Below, piece after piece: positions 20,151 through 32,139 of a stretch of 64,000 bases of DNA. The stretch's first letter is position 1, and each line of letters opens with the position of its first letter. Origin of the DNA: Spirodela intermedia (Eukaryota; Streptophyta; Magnoliopsida; Alismatales; Araceae); assembly GCA_902729315.2 (NCBI GenBank), contig LR746272.1:1302001-1366000 (forward strand), in the 5' to 3' direction. The position numbers and the translations under genes are program-made. The notes under the pieces were generated by a model, which was given only the letters and a program-made list of their open reading frames with translations, ran no database searches and was not told the DNA's origin.

Positions 20151-23100
20151 ATGGGCAACAAGGAAGAAGAGACTTCAGCTAAAAATCCCAAGTCTTCGAC
20201 ACAAGTTTGCTGCTGAAACTTTTTAAAATTTTATGTAAGGTAGTGTGATCTTGACGACTCTCATGATAAAATTTCTGTTGCTTTTGATACTCAGGAGCAG
20301 GCTCCTCCCTCCAGTCCTGCAACTGTTTTCACCGATTGGGCAGCCTTTCAGGTTATAATAATCGGCTTGAATTTTTTTGCTCTTGTTACGTTATTGTTAA
20401 TTTTCCATTACTTCTTAGGATGCCTTTTTTTCGCCTTTAGGCATATTATAATTCTACCGGGACTCCTGTGCCTCCTGGATTTTACCATTCTCCCGTGGCT
20501 TCCAGTCCTCAAGGGCATCCGTATATGTGGGCTCCACAGGTAATTCTCTTTTTCAAGGAACATGGTCTACGTTTTTTTTTTTCTTTCTTTTTCCAAAGAC
20601 ATAGGAAACTCGTTTGAATAGCTGACTTATCATAAGATAGCATGGGTTATACAAAAAATCAGACATTTGCTATAGTTTCAAACTCAGCTCCTCTTTTTTC
20701 CCAAGGTCTGGTAGAGCATTTAACATATTTATTTCTGCAGCATATTATTCCTCCATATGGAGCGCCAACACCTCCATATGTAGCCATGTATCCACCTGGG
20801 GGACTGTATCCTCATCCCAACATGCCACCGGTATTTGCCAATCAATACTTCCTATTTTATTGCATGCTTTCCACGTTATGTGGAATTATTTCATCTTTAT
20901 AGCTTCCAGATATTAAAAATACCCCTACTTTAACTTGCGTTGTCTGGGTCTTTCTCAGGGATCTCATCCATATAGCCCATATGCTATGACTCCCTCGAGT
21001 GGAACCACTGATGCTTCTGTGAGTATTAGGTTGTTAGTTGTCCGTCTTGGGCAGCTGGGCATTTTCATTCATCCTGTAAATTGAGACTACATAGCTCTAA
21101 ATCTCAGAGTTAAGGACTGGTGGATAAGCTTTAAATGAACATATGTATGAAGTGCAGGAGCATGAGACTAGGTGTAAGGGTCAAAGATCATAGATATTAA
21201 AAGTACAGTTCGATGGCAGAGGAAATGAACATCATGGTTTTTTAGGGTATTTAATTAATATTAGATGATGTGGAGCCTCAGCATGTGCTTACCTAGCCAT
21301 TTTGCTACACATCAATGTATCATCCACAAAACAACCCTCTTATCTATTTTATCATCTGAGGTTAGGATTTACAATTACAAATATAAATGTCATAAGTTCC
21401 GATGATGGATTAATTATATATTTTGCATCAAGGTGTAGTTATCGTATTTTCACATACATCTAGGTTTCTTTAATATTGCTTATCGTAATATATATCTAAA
21501 AGTTTTAAAAGTTTATAAATCCTAATTGAGTTTAGAATTTTTTCCAAATGTTTTTATCGATGCTTTAAAATGGCTGATAATCTTTTCCTACCATTTTATT
21601 GCATCGGTACCTCAACAGAATGCTAGGAAAAAATGAAGGGTATTTTTTTATTGGAAATTTTGGGATTTCAATTGAAACTGCATGACTAGATCGATTTGGT
21701 TCTGGCTTCACTTTATCATCTAAAATATGTTGTAAATCGTATCCAAATAAGGGATCACCAATAAATTCTCAGTAAAATTATTCGAGATTATTGTAGAGGA
21801 ACTTGAGAGGCCTTTTAAGAGTGGTTTAGGATTCAAGTGTCATTCAGTGCATCGACAGCAAAATGTTGATTCGTTTTCCTTTAAGGACAAGAAAGAAAGA
21901 AACACGGAAGATAGGGAAGAAGTAGAAGTTCATTACTTGGAAGAAGAGTCATGTGAAGGGATTTTTTTTTTCAAAGAGGCACATCAAACGAGAAAGAGAA
22001 ACCATAGGGAGAAACCAAAAAAGAACATCGAAAAAACTTAGAGAAATTTTAAGACAAAGAAGTAGAGAAAGGCGAAAGAAATTCAAGTTTGTTTGAGACA
22101 AATGAAAAGTGAATGCCTGATAAGGGATTATGACTTAGGTCTTCCTATGGAGGCTTTTTGGGAGCATGATGGCAGGATATTTCATGATTAAGAAAGAAGG
22201 TCATTGATATAGACGGAGGAAAGGGAAGGAGGAATATTGTTTTTAGAATGTAAAAATATGTTCACAACACAGGACTAGTGAAGAGTTGCTCATAAAATTT
22301 AAATTGAAACACTTAACTCAAGTAGAAAGGTAGTAGAGAAGCACCAAAGAAGACATTTGAAAAACGAAACGCATTTGAATCTTGGAGTTGGATTTGGAAG
22401 TACAAAGAAGACAGCCAAGATTTTGCTCACTTGTTAGGAAACAGTCAATACTTTCATGGGGGCTTTAAGGACAATTGTAAGACTAAAATGAGGTGAAGCG
22501 GAGGTAGTGAAGAAAGATATGTTGAGTAAAGACACGATACGATGGAGTTGAGTCATGTGAGAGATTCTGTGCTGATGTGAATTAGATAAGTTTTCAGTAG
22601 ACAGTGATGACGACGGCGGTGAATTAAGCTGGGGCACATATTTTAGTAAATCTTTTGTCGAACCGTGTTTCTCATTTGTCATGCGGTTGGTTGTGTGATG
22701 TATCTTGGAGTTCAACCTTGTACTTTTCATTCTCTCTGTAAATGATTTGGGAGCGTAGTTCCATTGTGGCCTGTACCTAACAAAGACAAATGTTTTCCTT
22801 TAAAGTTATACTTAAGATGAAATTGCAGCCTGATCTGCACTGGGTCTGCCGATTTTCTCTTGGGGCAGTATTTACTTGGAATAGCCTGTAAATAACTCTG
22901 TTCTTAATAGATACTTTTTAGTAATGACGGGCATCCTAAAATTTTCCACTCTTTTATGGACCATATAGTCTCTGTTATTGCAACCATTGATGTGCCTTCT
23001 AGGTGATGTCCTTCGATTTTCAATGGTTTGTGGGAAGATTTTCTTCCATCGCATTCTTTAGCAGATTGTTTCCTTGAAGTGCATGATGTATGATATATCC

Positions 23101-26100
23101 CAACATCAAGCACGCCTCTTTACCTCTTTATCTTGAATGCTTCAGACTCTTGGCAAAACTCCCAAGGTTGCTCTATGGTTTAATTTTCTTTCGCTGCAGA
23201 ATCAAGACTGTAGCTTCTTACCTTCCTGTGGCTCTTGTTGAGCTTTCACGAGACCAGCTATTGTTCGAAGATAACACCCTGTTGTTGGTGATCTTCGGGG
23301 TAACAATACTGATTCTTGCCACTGTCATGTTCCACAAACTTGTCTGCGAATAACCCTGGAAGGTTTGGACATGATTCTCGGTGACTGTAGTCATATAAAT
23401 TCTGTGTTTGCTACCCATATTCTGAGGACTTGTCCTACCAGACAGCCATCCCTTGTTGGTGTAGCGGATAAACTTAATTCCTTTCAGCTTAAAATTTGCC
23501 TATTTGTTAGCCTCCAAAGTCTGGCGCAGCAGATGGGCTTCTCTTGTTTCAAAATGCCAAGGAATATAGTTGTCGTTTGCCATATTTTTTCTTCTCCTTT
23601 CTCCATTTTCTTGTTATTTCATGTTGCCTCTCATAAAGATCGACTCTGGTTGTCATGTATCCAGGTGGGGGCCGCTGAAGGAGATGGTAAGTCAGTTGAA
23701 GTTAAAGAAAGGACTCCTGTTAAGAAAACCGGGGGAAGCTTAGGTAGTCTAAATATGATTACAGGCAAGAGTGTTGAGAGAGACAAAGCATCTGGCGGAT
23801 CTACAAATGGTGTTGAATCAGAGAGGTAAATTGTTAGATTCTTCTGTATCTCTCGTATTAATGTTCATGCACTTACACCTGTGACTGTGAGCTGTGCAGT
23901 GTTGAAAGTGGAAGTGAAGATTCAAGTGAAGGAAGTGACGCAATTTCACAGAGCGTATGATCATTTAGAACGATCTTTTTTCACGTTGCATGGCATTTAC
24001 ATCTGATTTGGAAGGAATATCTACCTTTTACTTTAATTAGTAGGAAGTGAGAGATTTTATCATTGGAAGCTTCAGATTATTGCTGTTTAACCTTTACACT
24101 CTATTAGTTTCTTGTACAGTCTTGTGATCATGACCAATATGTAGCATAGGAAAATATCTACCTTCTACTTTTATCACATTTTTTTTCTGTGAAAAAACAT
24201 TTAATTTTTTTTTCAATAATCTCTCTTTTGCTCAGTCTTCAGTGTCCCTCGTCATTGATAAGAGAAGAATACATGGATGGCAACTGATATAAGATATCTA
24301 GAAAACATACATTGTATACCATGGTCTCTTCTTTGAGATGTTAAAATGTTTCCGCCAAGATGTTACGAACCATATTGACGATCCTGTATGGACGAACTTC
24401 TACATATATCCATCTATATATTTATATATATATACACATCAATAAATATCTATTCTACAGAAGCATCCCTGCGAAATCAAGGTGATGCTGAAACCAAACA
24501 ATGACTCTTAGGACGGCTCGAGAGTTGCTCTAAAGTATAAGGTTCGTTCACCTGGTTCTGGGCCATTTTCCGTTAAAGATAGACCTTGCGTGAACGTGTT
24601 GTGAAGGTATTTCAGTGGCGGGGAGGAGAATGTTTAACCTTTACCTTAAATTGCTCACTGAAGTGTGGAAAATTTTATTGATCTTGTGGGCTCTGCAGAT
24701 ACTTTCTTATAAATCGTTTGAAATTAAGTGTCCTGCGGGTGAAGAACCTAACTGCCCAGAGCCTGTGTTTTTTATTAATCCTTATTGCCTCACAATCCCA
24801 ATGATCATTTTTTTCTTGCTGACTATTCATATGATTTCCCCTTTTCGCTCTTCAGGTTGGTGTGGAATCAACGTGATATTGATTTTTTTTTATCAATTAT
24901 ATCAGATTATATGAACATGAATTTCTACAACCAATAATATAAACATATTTAGGTGGTTTTAAATGCAGATTATTTTCCTGCAAAAACATATAATCCTAGC
25001 AGTACCTCAATTTTTCTCATGTGTTCAAGAATTGAAGTGGTTCTCTCTCTATTTCAGGGTTCACAGGAGAACCGCAGCCGCAAAAAGAACACGGCTGATG
25101 GTACAGCTTGGCTCCAGGAGATCACATTTTCCTAATTTGACTCGATTTCTCCGTGGCTGATGCTTTTCCCGATTCTTACCTTATTGGCATTGCTGGTTTC
25201 AGGTGAGTCGAAGAACACTGGCACTTCTGGGAGCGAGTCATCAAAGACTAATCGGAAAGCCCAAGCAAATGCTTCAAACCATGTCTCACCAATCATGGCC
25301 ATCCCTTCCAGTGCAATCACTGCACCGACGACTACTCTCAACATCGGAATGGATTACTGGGGCGGGCCTTCCACCACTGTGACTCCAATACGAAGCAAGC
25401 TTCCCATAACACCATCTCCGGCAGCTGGAGCTCCTGCCCGCAACGCAGCTCCCCAAGAGATCTGGTCGCAGGTTTGGACCTCGAGTTCCTCCATTAGCTG
25501 TCAGATCCCTGTGTTGAATAATCATCATCCCTGAAAGTTTTATCTTATTGTGAATTATATTGATGCAAAGGATGAAAGAGAGCTGAAGCGGCAACGACGG
25601 AAGCAGTCCAACAGAGAATCAGCCCGTCGCTCAAGACTAAGGAAACAGGTCAGACAGGCTAATGAACCACAGATATAACTCAGTGTGAATGCTTCAGATG
25701 CTAAGAAGAATATATGCAGATAGAAACAGGACCATAGGGAATCAACCCATCGATTAGGTCCCAATAACTTGTTCAGATTCAGAAAAATATCTGAATTTCC
25801 TCAATTTACTGTCTATTTTCTTCCTTCTTGACTGACTATGATGATCTAAGGCAGGCTGAGTACGATGAGTTGGCGCATCGTGTGGGGTCTTTGACTGATG
25901 AAAACAACGGGCTCAGGGAAGAACTGGCCAGGATACGAAGCGAATGCGAGAAGCTGGCGTCTGAAAATGCCTCTCTCTCTGTAAGCCGTCTCCCCCTGGA
26001 GCCTGGGCTCACAAGTACTGGTTTCTTGCACGCTAATCTGATGTGACTTTGTTGGATTCTGCGCAGGAGAAGCTGAAGAACCCCCCAATAGAGGAGCCGA

Positions 26101-26141
26101 GCATGAACAGTGCCTCTGGTCAGCCTGAAACTAATTCATGA
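20151..26141 (+). CDS. GBF: G-box-binding bZIP transcription factor (GBF / HBP-1a type), 12 coding exons, 388 aa
   Basis: The coding exons are 20151-20204, 20295-20351, 20441-20539, 20741-20830, 20959-21018, 23665-23825, 23900-23954, 25058-25100, 25203-25471, 25571-25648, 25855-25980 and 26067-26141, totalling 1167 nt. The N-terminus is [12 protein letters not shown] proline-rich region follows with [41 protein letters not shown] and [16 protein letters not shown], typical of group G bZIPs. A Ser/Glu-rich middle ([23 protein letters not shown]), the signature [12 protein letters not shown], the basic region [13 protein letters not shown] (about residues 310-322) and a leucine zipper (about 323-364) complete it. 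The family binds CACGTG in light-, ABA- and stress-regulated promoters. Its own upstream region carries three such sites. Introns 5 (2.6 kb) and 7 (1.1 kb) hold no supported gene. Confidence 0.93.
21019..23664 (+). other. Large intron 5 of the bZIP gene
   Basis: This 2.6-kb AT-rich intron has a GT donor after TTDAS and an acceptor TATCCAG before VGAAEGDGK. It includes a purine-rich segment at about 21885-22085. Short open frames such as 23090-23353 lack family features, and I found no transposon signature. Confidence 0.6.
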
Positions 26142-26655
26142 CCGATCAAAAATAGAACAGGGATGCATTGGGCACGGGTATCTGAGAGTTGACTAATGAC
26201 AGAATAGGTAAATACTCGAATTGGAAGGATACTAGAGGCTGACTTCAACTGATGCTAATGAGAGATTCTTTTTTCTTTTCCCTTTTTGTGTATGTGGGGA
26301 GGGGGGGGGGGCGCAGTGTTGTTAGCTTGGGTGCAGTGGGGGATGGATATTGTTGGTGACTGACACATTGCCGGAGTGGCTATTTTACACTGTTTTATCT
26401 AATTTAAGCACAGAAATGCTGCCGTGAGTGCAGGTCCGTCAAGAACTTGTTCAAGTTACAGGAAGTTCGTCTGCAGGTGTGTCAATCGCAGAGGAAGCAA
26501 GTGATGATGTTCACGGTCGTGGAGTCTTAGTCAGTCTGGATCTTCTTCTGCTCCCCTTCCAGCTTCCCATGAAGCTCCTCTTAACGGCCCGCCCTCCTCT
26601 TTACCTCAATTATCTCAATCACCCTGTTGTTCTCCCCCCCCCCCCTTCACTCCAC

Positions 26656-26696
<41 letters not shown>

Positions 26697-28222
26697 CACC
26701 CGATACCCAATAAACCTTCATTTGGACCGGGCTTCTTCAGGGCTATAATCCTTAAAACAGGGTGGCATCAAGGGGGTGAGAGAGAGAGTGGCGTAGACGG
26801 CCGACCACGCCCAGATTCCATCTTCTACAGTAGAGAGAGAAAGTCTCGAACGGCCCAGAGTAGAGGATCCAACGGCAAATCTAAGCACAAGAGGATTGCC
26901 ACGCCGATTCCAATTTTATTCACGTGCGGATAATAAAAAAAACTTTAAGCTTTTAAAGATTATTTAGCTGTCCCCATATAAAATTAACAAAAAAGTTCTC
27001 ATCTATCTTGATTTTAGGAAAAATCCCCAAAAAATCTTCGATCATTAGAACTCGTCAAACCGATTATTAAAAAAAGGTGAACATCCTTAAAAAGTTTTAC
27101 TCAACGGCGTATATTTTATTCAGAATGCTAAAATACTTCTCCCAAAGGATGAACAGGTGGGCCCATCCTATCCATTGACATAGTGGGCTGACCCAAGAGG
27201 GAGAGCAGTAGGGCTCATGTTGCCCACTTAGAAAGGAAATTTGGGCCGGGCCCAATAATCCCCTAGATTTGCTTTGATACGGCCTATATTGTTTGTTTTA
27301 ATTGTACGGAGGTTTTAGATTACGATTGTAGTTGAACAAGGTTACAAATATATTATCTTTCATTATTTAAGATTATTATAAGGGTTATAACTAAATAACA
27401 CAACTTTTATTATTAGAAAAATGGGCCTGTGTTGACTCTGACGGTCGTCGTCAAGCCGACAGTTGGACGCGGCTGAGTCAAATAACACAAATGATATCGT
27501 CGCAATTTATTACGGGAAAATTAAATGCCGATTCTTACACGCGACGCCGATTGGGAGTCGTCCGATCCATGGTTTTCTCCGCCCGAGAAAGATCCAACGG
27601 TTGAGGAAAATTAGGGGAAAATACTGGCATCCGACGTGGATATTGTCTCGTCTTGTCTCAGAGATTTTTTTAAAAGATTTGTCCGCGTGACGGAAAGACA
27701 GAGAGTCCAAGGGACGCTAGTGGTCAACGACGCGTTGCTACTTGGCCCACCCGTGCCTCGATTACGGATGGCGGGGCCCGCCAACTTGACTTACCATCCC
27801 CCCTTTCCGTTAAGATGGTCCTCCAGTGTGTCGATATTAGCCTGCTCCCCCCGTCTGCTTTTCCGCGTCATCTTCTCCGTGGGGGCGTCACCGTGGACGA
27901 TTACCGGTTTTACGTAAACTGTTCCGGGGGAGTAGGATAAAGCGTGAAACTGAGTGAAGGGGGAGGGCGACAGACACTATACCCGTTGGCTGCGCTCTCT
28001 TTCTCCTTTCTTCTTCTTCTTCTTCAGGCTGTCAGCGGCGGGGAGAAAGGGGCGACGACGGCGGCGGCGCCTTCAGCGGTGGAGAGGGAGGCAGTGGTAA
28101 CGGAGGTAATCGTTACAGAGATTCCAGAGGGCACCATCAACCCGGCCCCCTATTCCTCGAGAAACCCTTCCCGGCCGCCCCCGCCTCGGGGAGCTCGCCT
28201 CTCCCCCTTTCTGCCATCAAAC
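26142..28222. other. Intergenic region: bZIP 3' end and OBE3 promoter
   Basis: About 2 kb. It contains an 11-G run (26301-26311), a 13-C run (26633-26645), a TC microsatellite (26659-26693), a G-box core CACGTG at 26921-26926 and TGGGCC/GGCCCA motifs near 27170 and 27243-27252. A GC-rich leader for OBE3 runs up to 28222. I see no separate gene. Confidence 0.5.
26633..26693. repeat. C-run plus TC microsatellite
   Basis: Thirteen C residues (26633-26645) are followed, after a short spacer, by about 17 TC units (26659-26693), probably in the bZIP 3' region or the OBE3 distal promoter. Confidence 0.9.
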
Positions 28223-31216
28223 ATGTTCTTGGAGGGCAATCTCTACAGGAAAGGCAAACCCCACCTCGATCTGGATAACCCTGATCGGGGAAGCACCACC
28301 CCGTTGAAGGGCGGGGAGAAGAAGGCTCCCACCTCTCAGGAGCTCACCCTGAGCTACCTCTGTGAGAATCCCCTCAGACTGGCGGGCACCGCCGACAAGG
28401 AGCAGCAGCTCCTGCCCGGGAGGAATCTATTGGGCGCCCTGGGCGGCTCCTCGCGTGGCGTAAAGGGTAAGGAGGTCGCTTCTGAGAAGCCGATCCACGA
28501 GGAGGGGCGGTGGGTGGAGAGGGATTTCCTCCAGCTGAGCGGCGGTGGAGCGCACCCGAAGCGGGAAGCAACTAGTGGTGTAGACGGGGGCGAAGATCGC
28601 GGGAAGAAGCCGAAGGTCGAGGCCCTAAGCCTTTCTCTTGCTCTCCCTAACCTCGGCTTGTCGCTCAGCTCCTCCAACCCCTTGCCCTCATCGGGGCCGG
28701 CGGAAGGAACGGCCGCGGCGCCGGCAGCATCCCCACCGGCGACCCAGGAGGCGCTGATTACAATTCCGGCGAAGCGGACGCAGAGCATCAACACCCACAA
28801 TACCCGGGCGAGCTCTGACGATTGCGCGGCCTCTCGATCCTACTCCTACTACTCCAACTACTCCAACCCTTTCTCGCACAATCCCAGCTGCTCCCTGACG
28901 CGCAATTCCACTGAAAATCTCGAGTACTCGAAGGAGAACGATCACATATGGTGCGCCGGTGAGGGCACCAATGGGTCTGTCCACAGCCGGTTCAAGCCCA
29001 TCGGGGAAGTGAATATCAGCAGCATCAACTTCTCAAACCACCAAGGTTTCCATCGCCTGCAGACCAACGGCAAGGAGGCGAATAACAGCGTTTACAGGGC
29101 AAATAGTTCCGATACTTGTTCCTTCTTTCCGTCTGAGCTACCTGCAAAGCCGAAGGAGACTGGTCGCGCGAGCTCGGATGGGTGGAGGCACGCCGCCCTC
29201 CCCACCGTGCCGGATGGGATCTTGAAAGAAATAGCTTTGGAGTCGGTTCCTGCCGTGGCACAGAAGATTCAGGAGATCCCCGGCGATTCCATTGAGGCCA
29301 TCAGAGTTTACTTGAGGAACATGATAGGCGCCCCGGAGAAGAGGGACGAATTCGCCAGCCTCCAGAGGAAACTCGAGAGGAGATCTGACCTCACGCAGGA
29401 GATTCTCCTCAAGGCCAACCGGTTCCAGCTCGAGGTGCTGGTGGCGGTGAAGACGGGCCTCTCGACCTTCCTCTCGGGGAAGACCCGGCTCCCGACCTCC
29501 GAGCTGGTCGAGATATTCTTGCTCTTGAGGTGTAAAAATGTCAACTGCCGGAGTGTTCTTCCCGTTGAGGACTGCGACTGCAAGATCTGCTCCACCAAGA
29601 AGGGCTTCTGCAGCGCGTGCATGTGCCCCATATGCCTGAGCTTCGACAGTGCTCAGAACACCTGCAGCTGGGTGGGGTGCGACATATGCTCCCACTGGTG
29701 CCACGCCGTCTGCGGCATCCATAAGAATGTCATCAGGCCAGGGCCCTGCTCCGGAGGAGAGCCAGGGTCAACGGAGATGCAGTTCTACTGCCTCGGCTGT
29801 GGGCACGCCTCCGAGATGTTTGGCTTCGTCAAGGATGTCTTCATGTCCTGTGCCAAGGATTGGGGCTTGGAGACTCTTTCCAGGGAGCTGGACTGCGTCA
29901 GGAAGATCTTCCAGGGCAGCAAGGATTTGAGAGGCAAGGAGTTGAATGCCAAGGCCGAGGGCATGCTGATCATGCTCGAGAAGAAGCTCATCTCCCCCGC
30001 GGACGCCTGCAACAGCATGGTGCAGTTCCTCACGTGTGAGTCTCCTTTCCCTAGATATCTGCGTTCAGTAAGGTTTATTCGTGCTTCCTGCAGGGGGGGG
30101 GAGAGAAGTCATTCACCCGTCAATACTCTCATCAGGCTATCTTTTTTACCCTTTGGCTTGAAGGGTCTGCCATGGACAGAAAAAAAATAGCTAAACATAG
30201 AATATGATCGATATGCCCCGTTCATTGACTGGTTAAGCTGCATCGAGCTCGAAATGATTAAATTAACTAGAGTACTTTGGATCTTTTTTCCAAAGTAAGC
30301 TTTTTTCATGCAAGATCCAGGAAAATACTCAGCCTGGCAGCCAGCTTTCCTACACCCCCCCTCGCATTGACCCTGATTTGTTGGAGGCTCACCGATGAAA
30401 GTGAAGAACATGCAGAACTATTAACGTTGACTCCTGGGCACGGATCAAGCTTTTTGTACTATTTTTTCTTTTTATAGTGTATTGTTCTCCGAGTGTTGTT
30501 TACTTTGTGTTCCATTCCTTTTCTGGTAATTTTTTTTTGGGGGAAAAAAAGAAGTGCTTTTGAATTATTTTGGATCAATTCATCCTGGATTCCTGGAATT
30601 TAATGCCGTTCAGGGGTCCTCCTGTGACAGTCTGTGATTTGTTTTTTGGGTGTCTTCTTATGGAAAATCCACAGGCGGGCCTTCCGAGTTCTCCACTACC
30701 GCCCGTGTCTCCAAGGACAAGGCGACAGCCCCGTGGATCCGGCGAGAGGACGCCAACGTCCACAGTCTTGCGCCGTCTGCCACGGGCTCCGCTTACAACG
30801 CCGTAAACCCCGGTGGCGCCGCTAGGGATCCGGCGAAGGACGGGCTGAAGAAGAGCGAGACGAAGGTGGTCGAATCAGAGCCGCCGAAGGAGGGGTACGA
30901 CAGCCTGGAGAGCATCGTGCGGTTCAAAGAGGCCGAGGCGGACTTGTTCCAGCGGCTGGCCGACGAAGCGCGGAGGGGGGTGGAGCGGTACCTGCAGACA
31001 GCCCGGGCCAAGTCCAAGGAACTGGAGGAGGAGTACGCCACCAAGCTCGCGAAGCTCTGCTTGCAGGAGACGGAGGAGCGCAGGAGGAAGAAGCTCGAGG
31101 AGCTGAAGACCCTCGAGAACTCCCACTACGACTACCACAACATGAAGATGAGGATGCAGGCCGAGATCGCCGGCTTGCTGGAGAGGATGGAGGCGACCAA
31201 GCAGCAGTGGGTCTGA
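28223..31216 (+). CDS. OBE3: OBERON3-like PHD-finger protein (OBE3/TITANIA), 2 exons, 784 aa
   Basis: The exons are 28223-30035 and 30675-31216, totalling 2355 nt, with one phase-1 intron. After MFLEGNLYRKG come SQELTLSYLCENP and a long Ser/Pro-rich region with a KKPKVEALSLSLALPNLGLS segment. A helical region follows (PDGILKEIALESVP, IRVYLRNMI). The Cys/His-rich PHD_Oberon domain lies at about residues 436-535, with CKNVNC, CDCKICSTKKGFCSACMCPIC, VGCDICSHWCHAVCG and FYCLGCG. The last 100 or so residues are a coiled coil (KEAEADLFQRLADEARR, YATKLAKLCLQETEERRRKK) ending LLERMEATKQQWV. OBERON proteins are nuclear and needed for root and shoot meristem establishment, probably by binding methylated histone H3. 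The open frame continues upstream to 27944 but without an ATG, so 28223 is chosen. Confidence 0.93.
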
Positions 31217-32139
31217 CTGATCCTTCCTCCCCCCTCCTCCCGATTCATAGATTTCCAAAATTGTACAGAAGTATTCTGGTCTCACCGCCGTGGGGAATCC
31301 TTCGCTTACCCTGCTAAATCAGGACATAATCTTCAAGTACAGGGGCATGCTTCCTTGTTCTCGCCATTCATCGCCATTGGAGTGAGTGTTCTACTCGGAC
31401 CTTTGGTGGATTTCTTCTGGTTTACTGCCGGGGAATCTTGGGGGGGGCTTAGATTTCCGTCCCACCGTCAGATTTTGGTTTGATTATTGCCTTAATTACC
31501 TACCATCTTCATTCTCGATTGGTCCTCAAGACTGTTCATTTCTGCTCGTTCTTTGATCTAACCGGCGACGGGGACGATTACCCAGAGGAGATCCTTCTGT
31601 ACAACACGATTGGGGGGCAAATTAGGGAGTATTTCTGGCATTGAATCCGATCGATGATGGGATCTTCAGCGGTTCGTCGCCCTACCTCCGCCGGGAAGGA
31701 GGAGAATTCCAAGGGATGATCTTTCGTGACGGTTGGTGTAATTGTGGCGCCGGTTCGTAGCCAGGGGCGGCGTCGTTCGGTCGGGTTGCCGCCGACGTAA
31801 CCGGGAAGGAGGGTCTCGGTGCTATAAATGAAGTCAGGGTGGCGCTCTCCGCCGCCTCTTCCTCTTGCGTGCGTAGGGCTCGTAGGGGGCGCGATCCGTC
31901 GGTTCTTCTTCGTCTGGATTCTGCGACTGAGAAAGGGAGGGCTCCCGTCTCAAGATAGTCTCTTTACGCTGGTCGCCCATCTCTCTCTGTGTATTGTCTC
32001 TGATACCTAAGTTCATCAACGTCAATGCTTCCCTTTCATTTCATGCACGTAGAGTCGGGAGATGCAGGAATTTTCAGTCAGAAGTTGATAATCTCCTCCG
32101 AATTCATGGCTGTTCTCGCAGATCGCCGCCTACTTGACG
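31217..32139. other. Intergenic region: OBE3 3' flank and GEX1 promoter/leader
   Basis: This stretch holds a TATAAA box at 31823-31828 and a leader of about 300 bp before the GEX1 ATG. The leader may carry an intron ending at GTTCTCGCAG (32121), 19 bp before the ATG. I see no gene here. Confidence 0.5.
31823..31828 (+). promoter_or_regulatory. TATA box of GEX1
   Basis: GCTATAAATG lies about 315 bp upstream of the start codon, consistent with a spliced or long leader. Confidence 0.55.

Noticed and set aside
27944-28222. Upstream extension of the OBE3 open frame
   Set aside because: It has no ATG in frame, and the family N-terminus fits the ATG at 28223.
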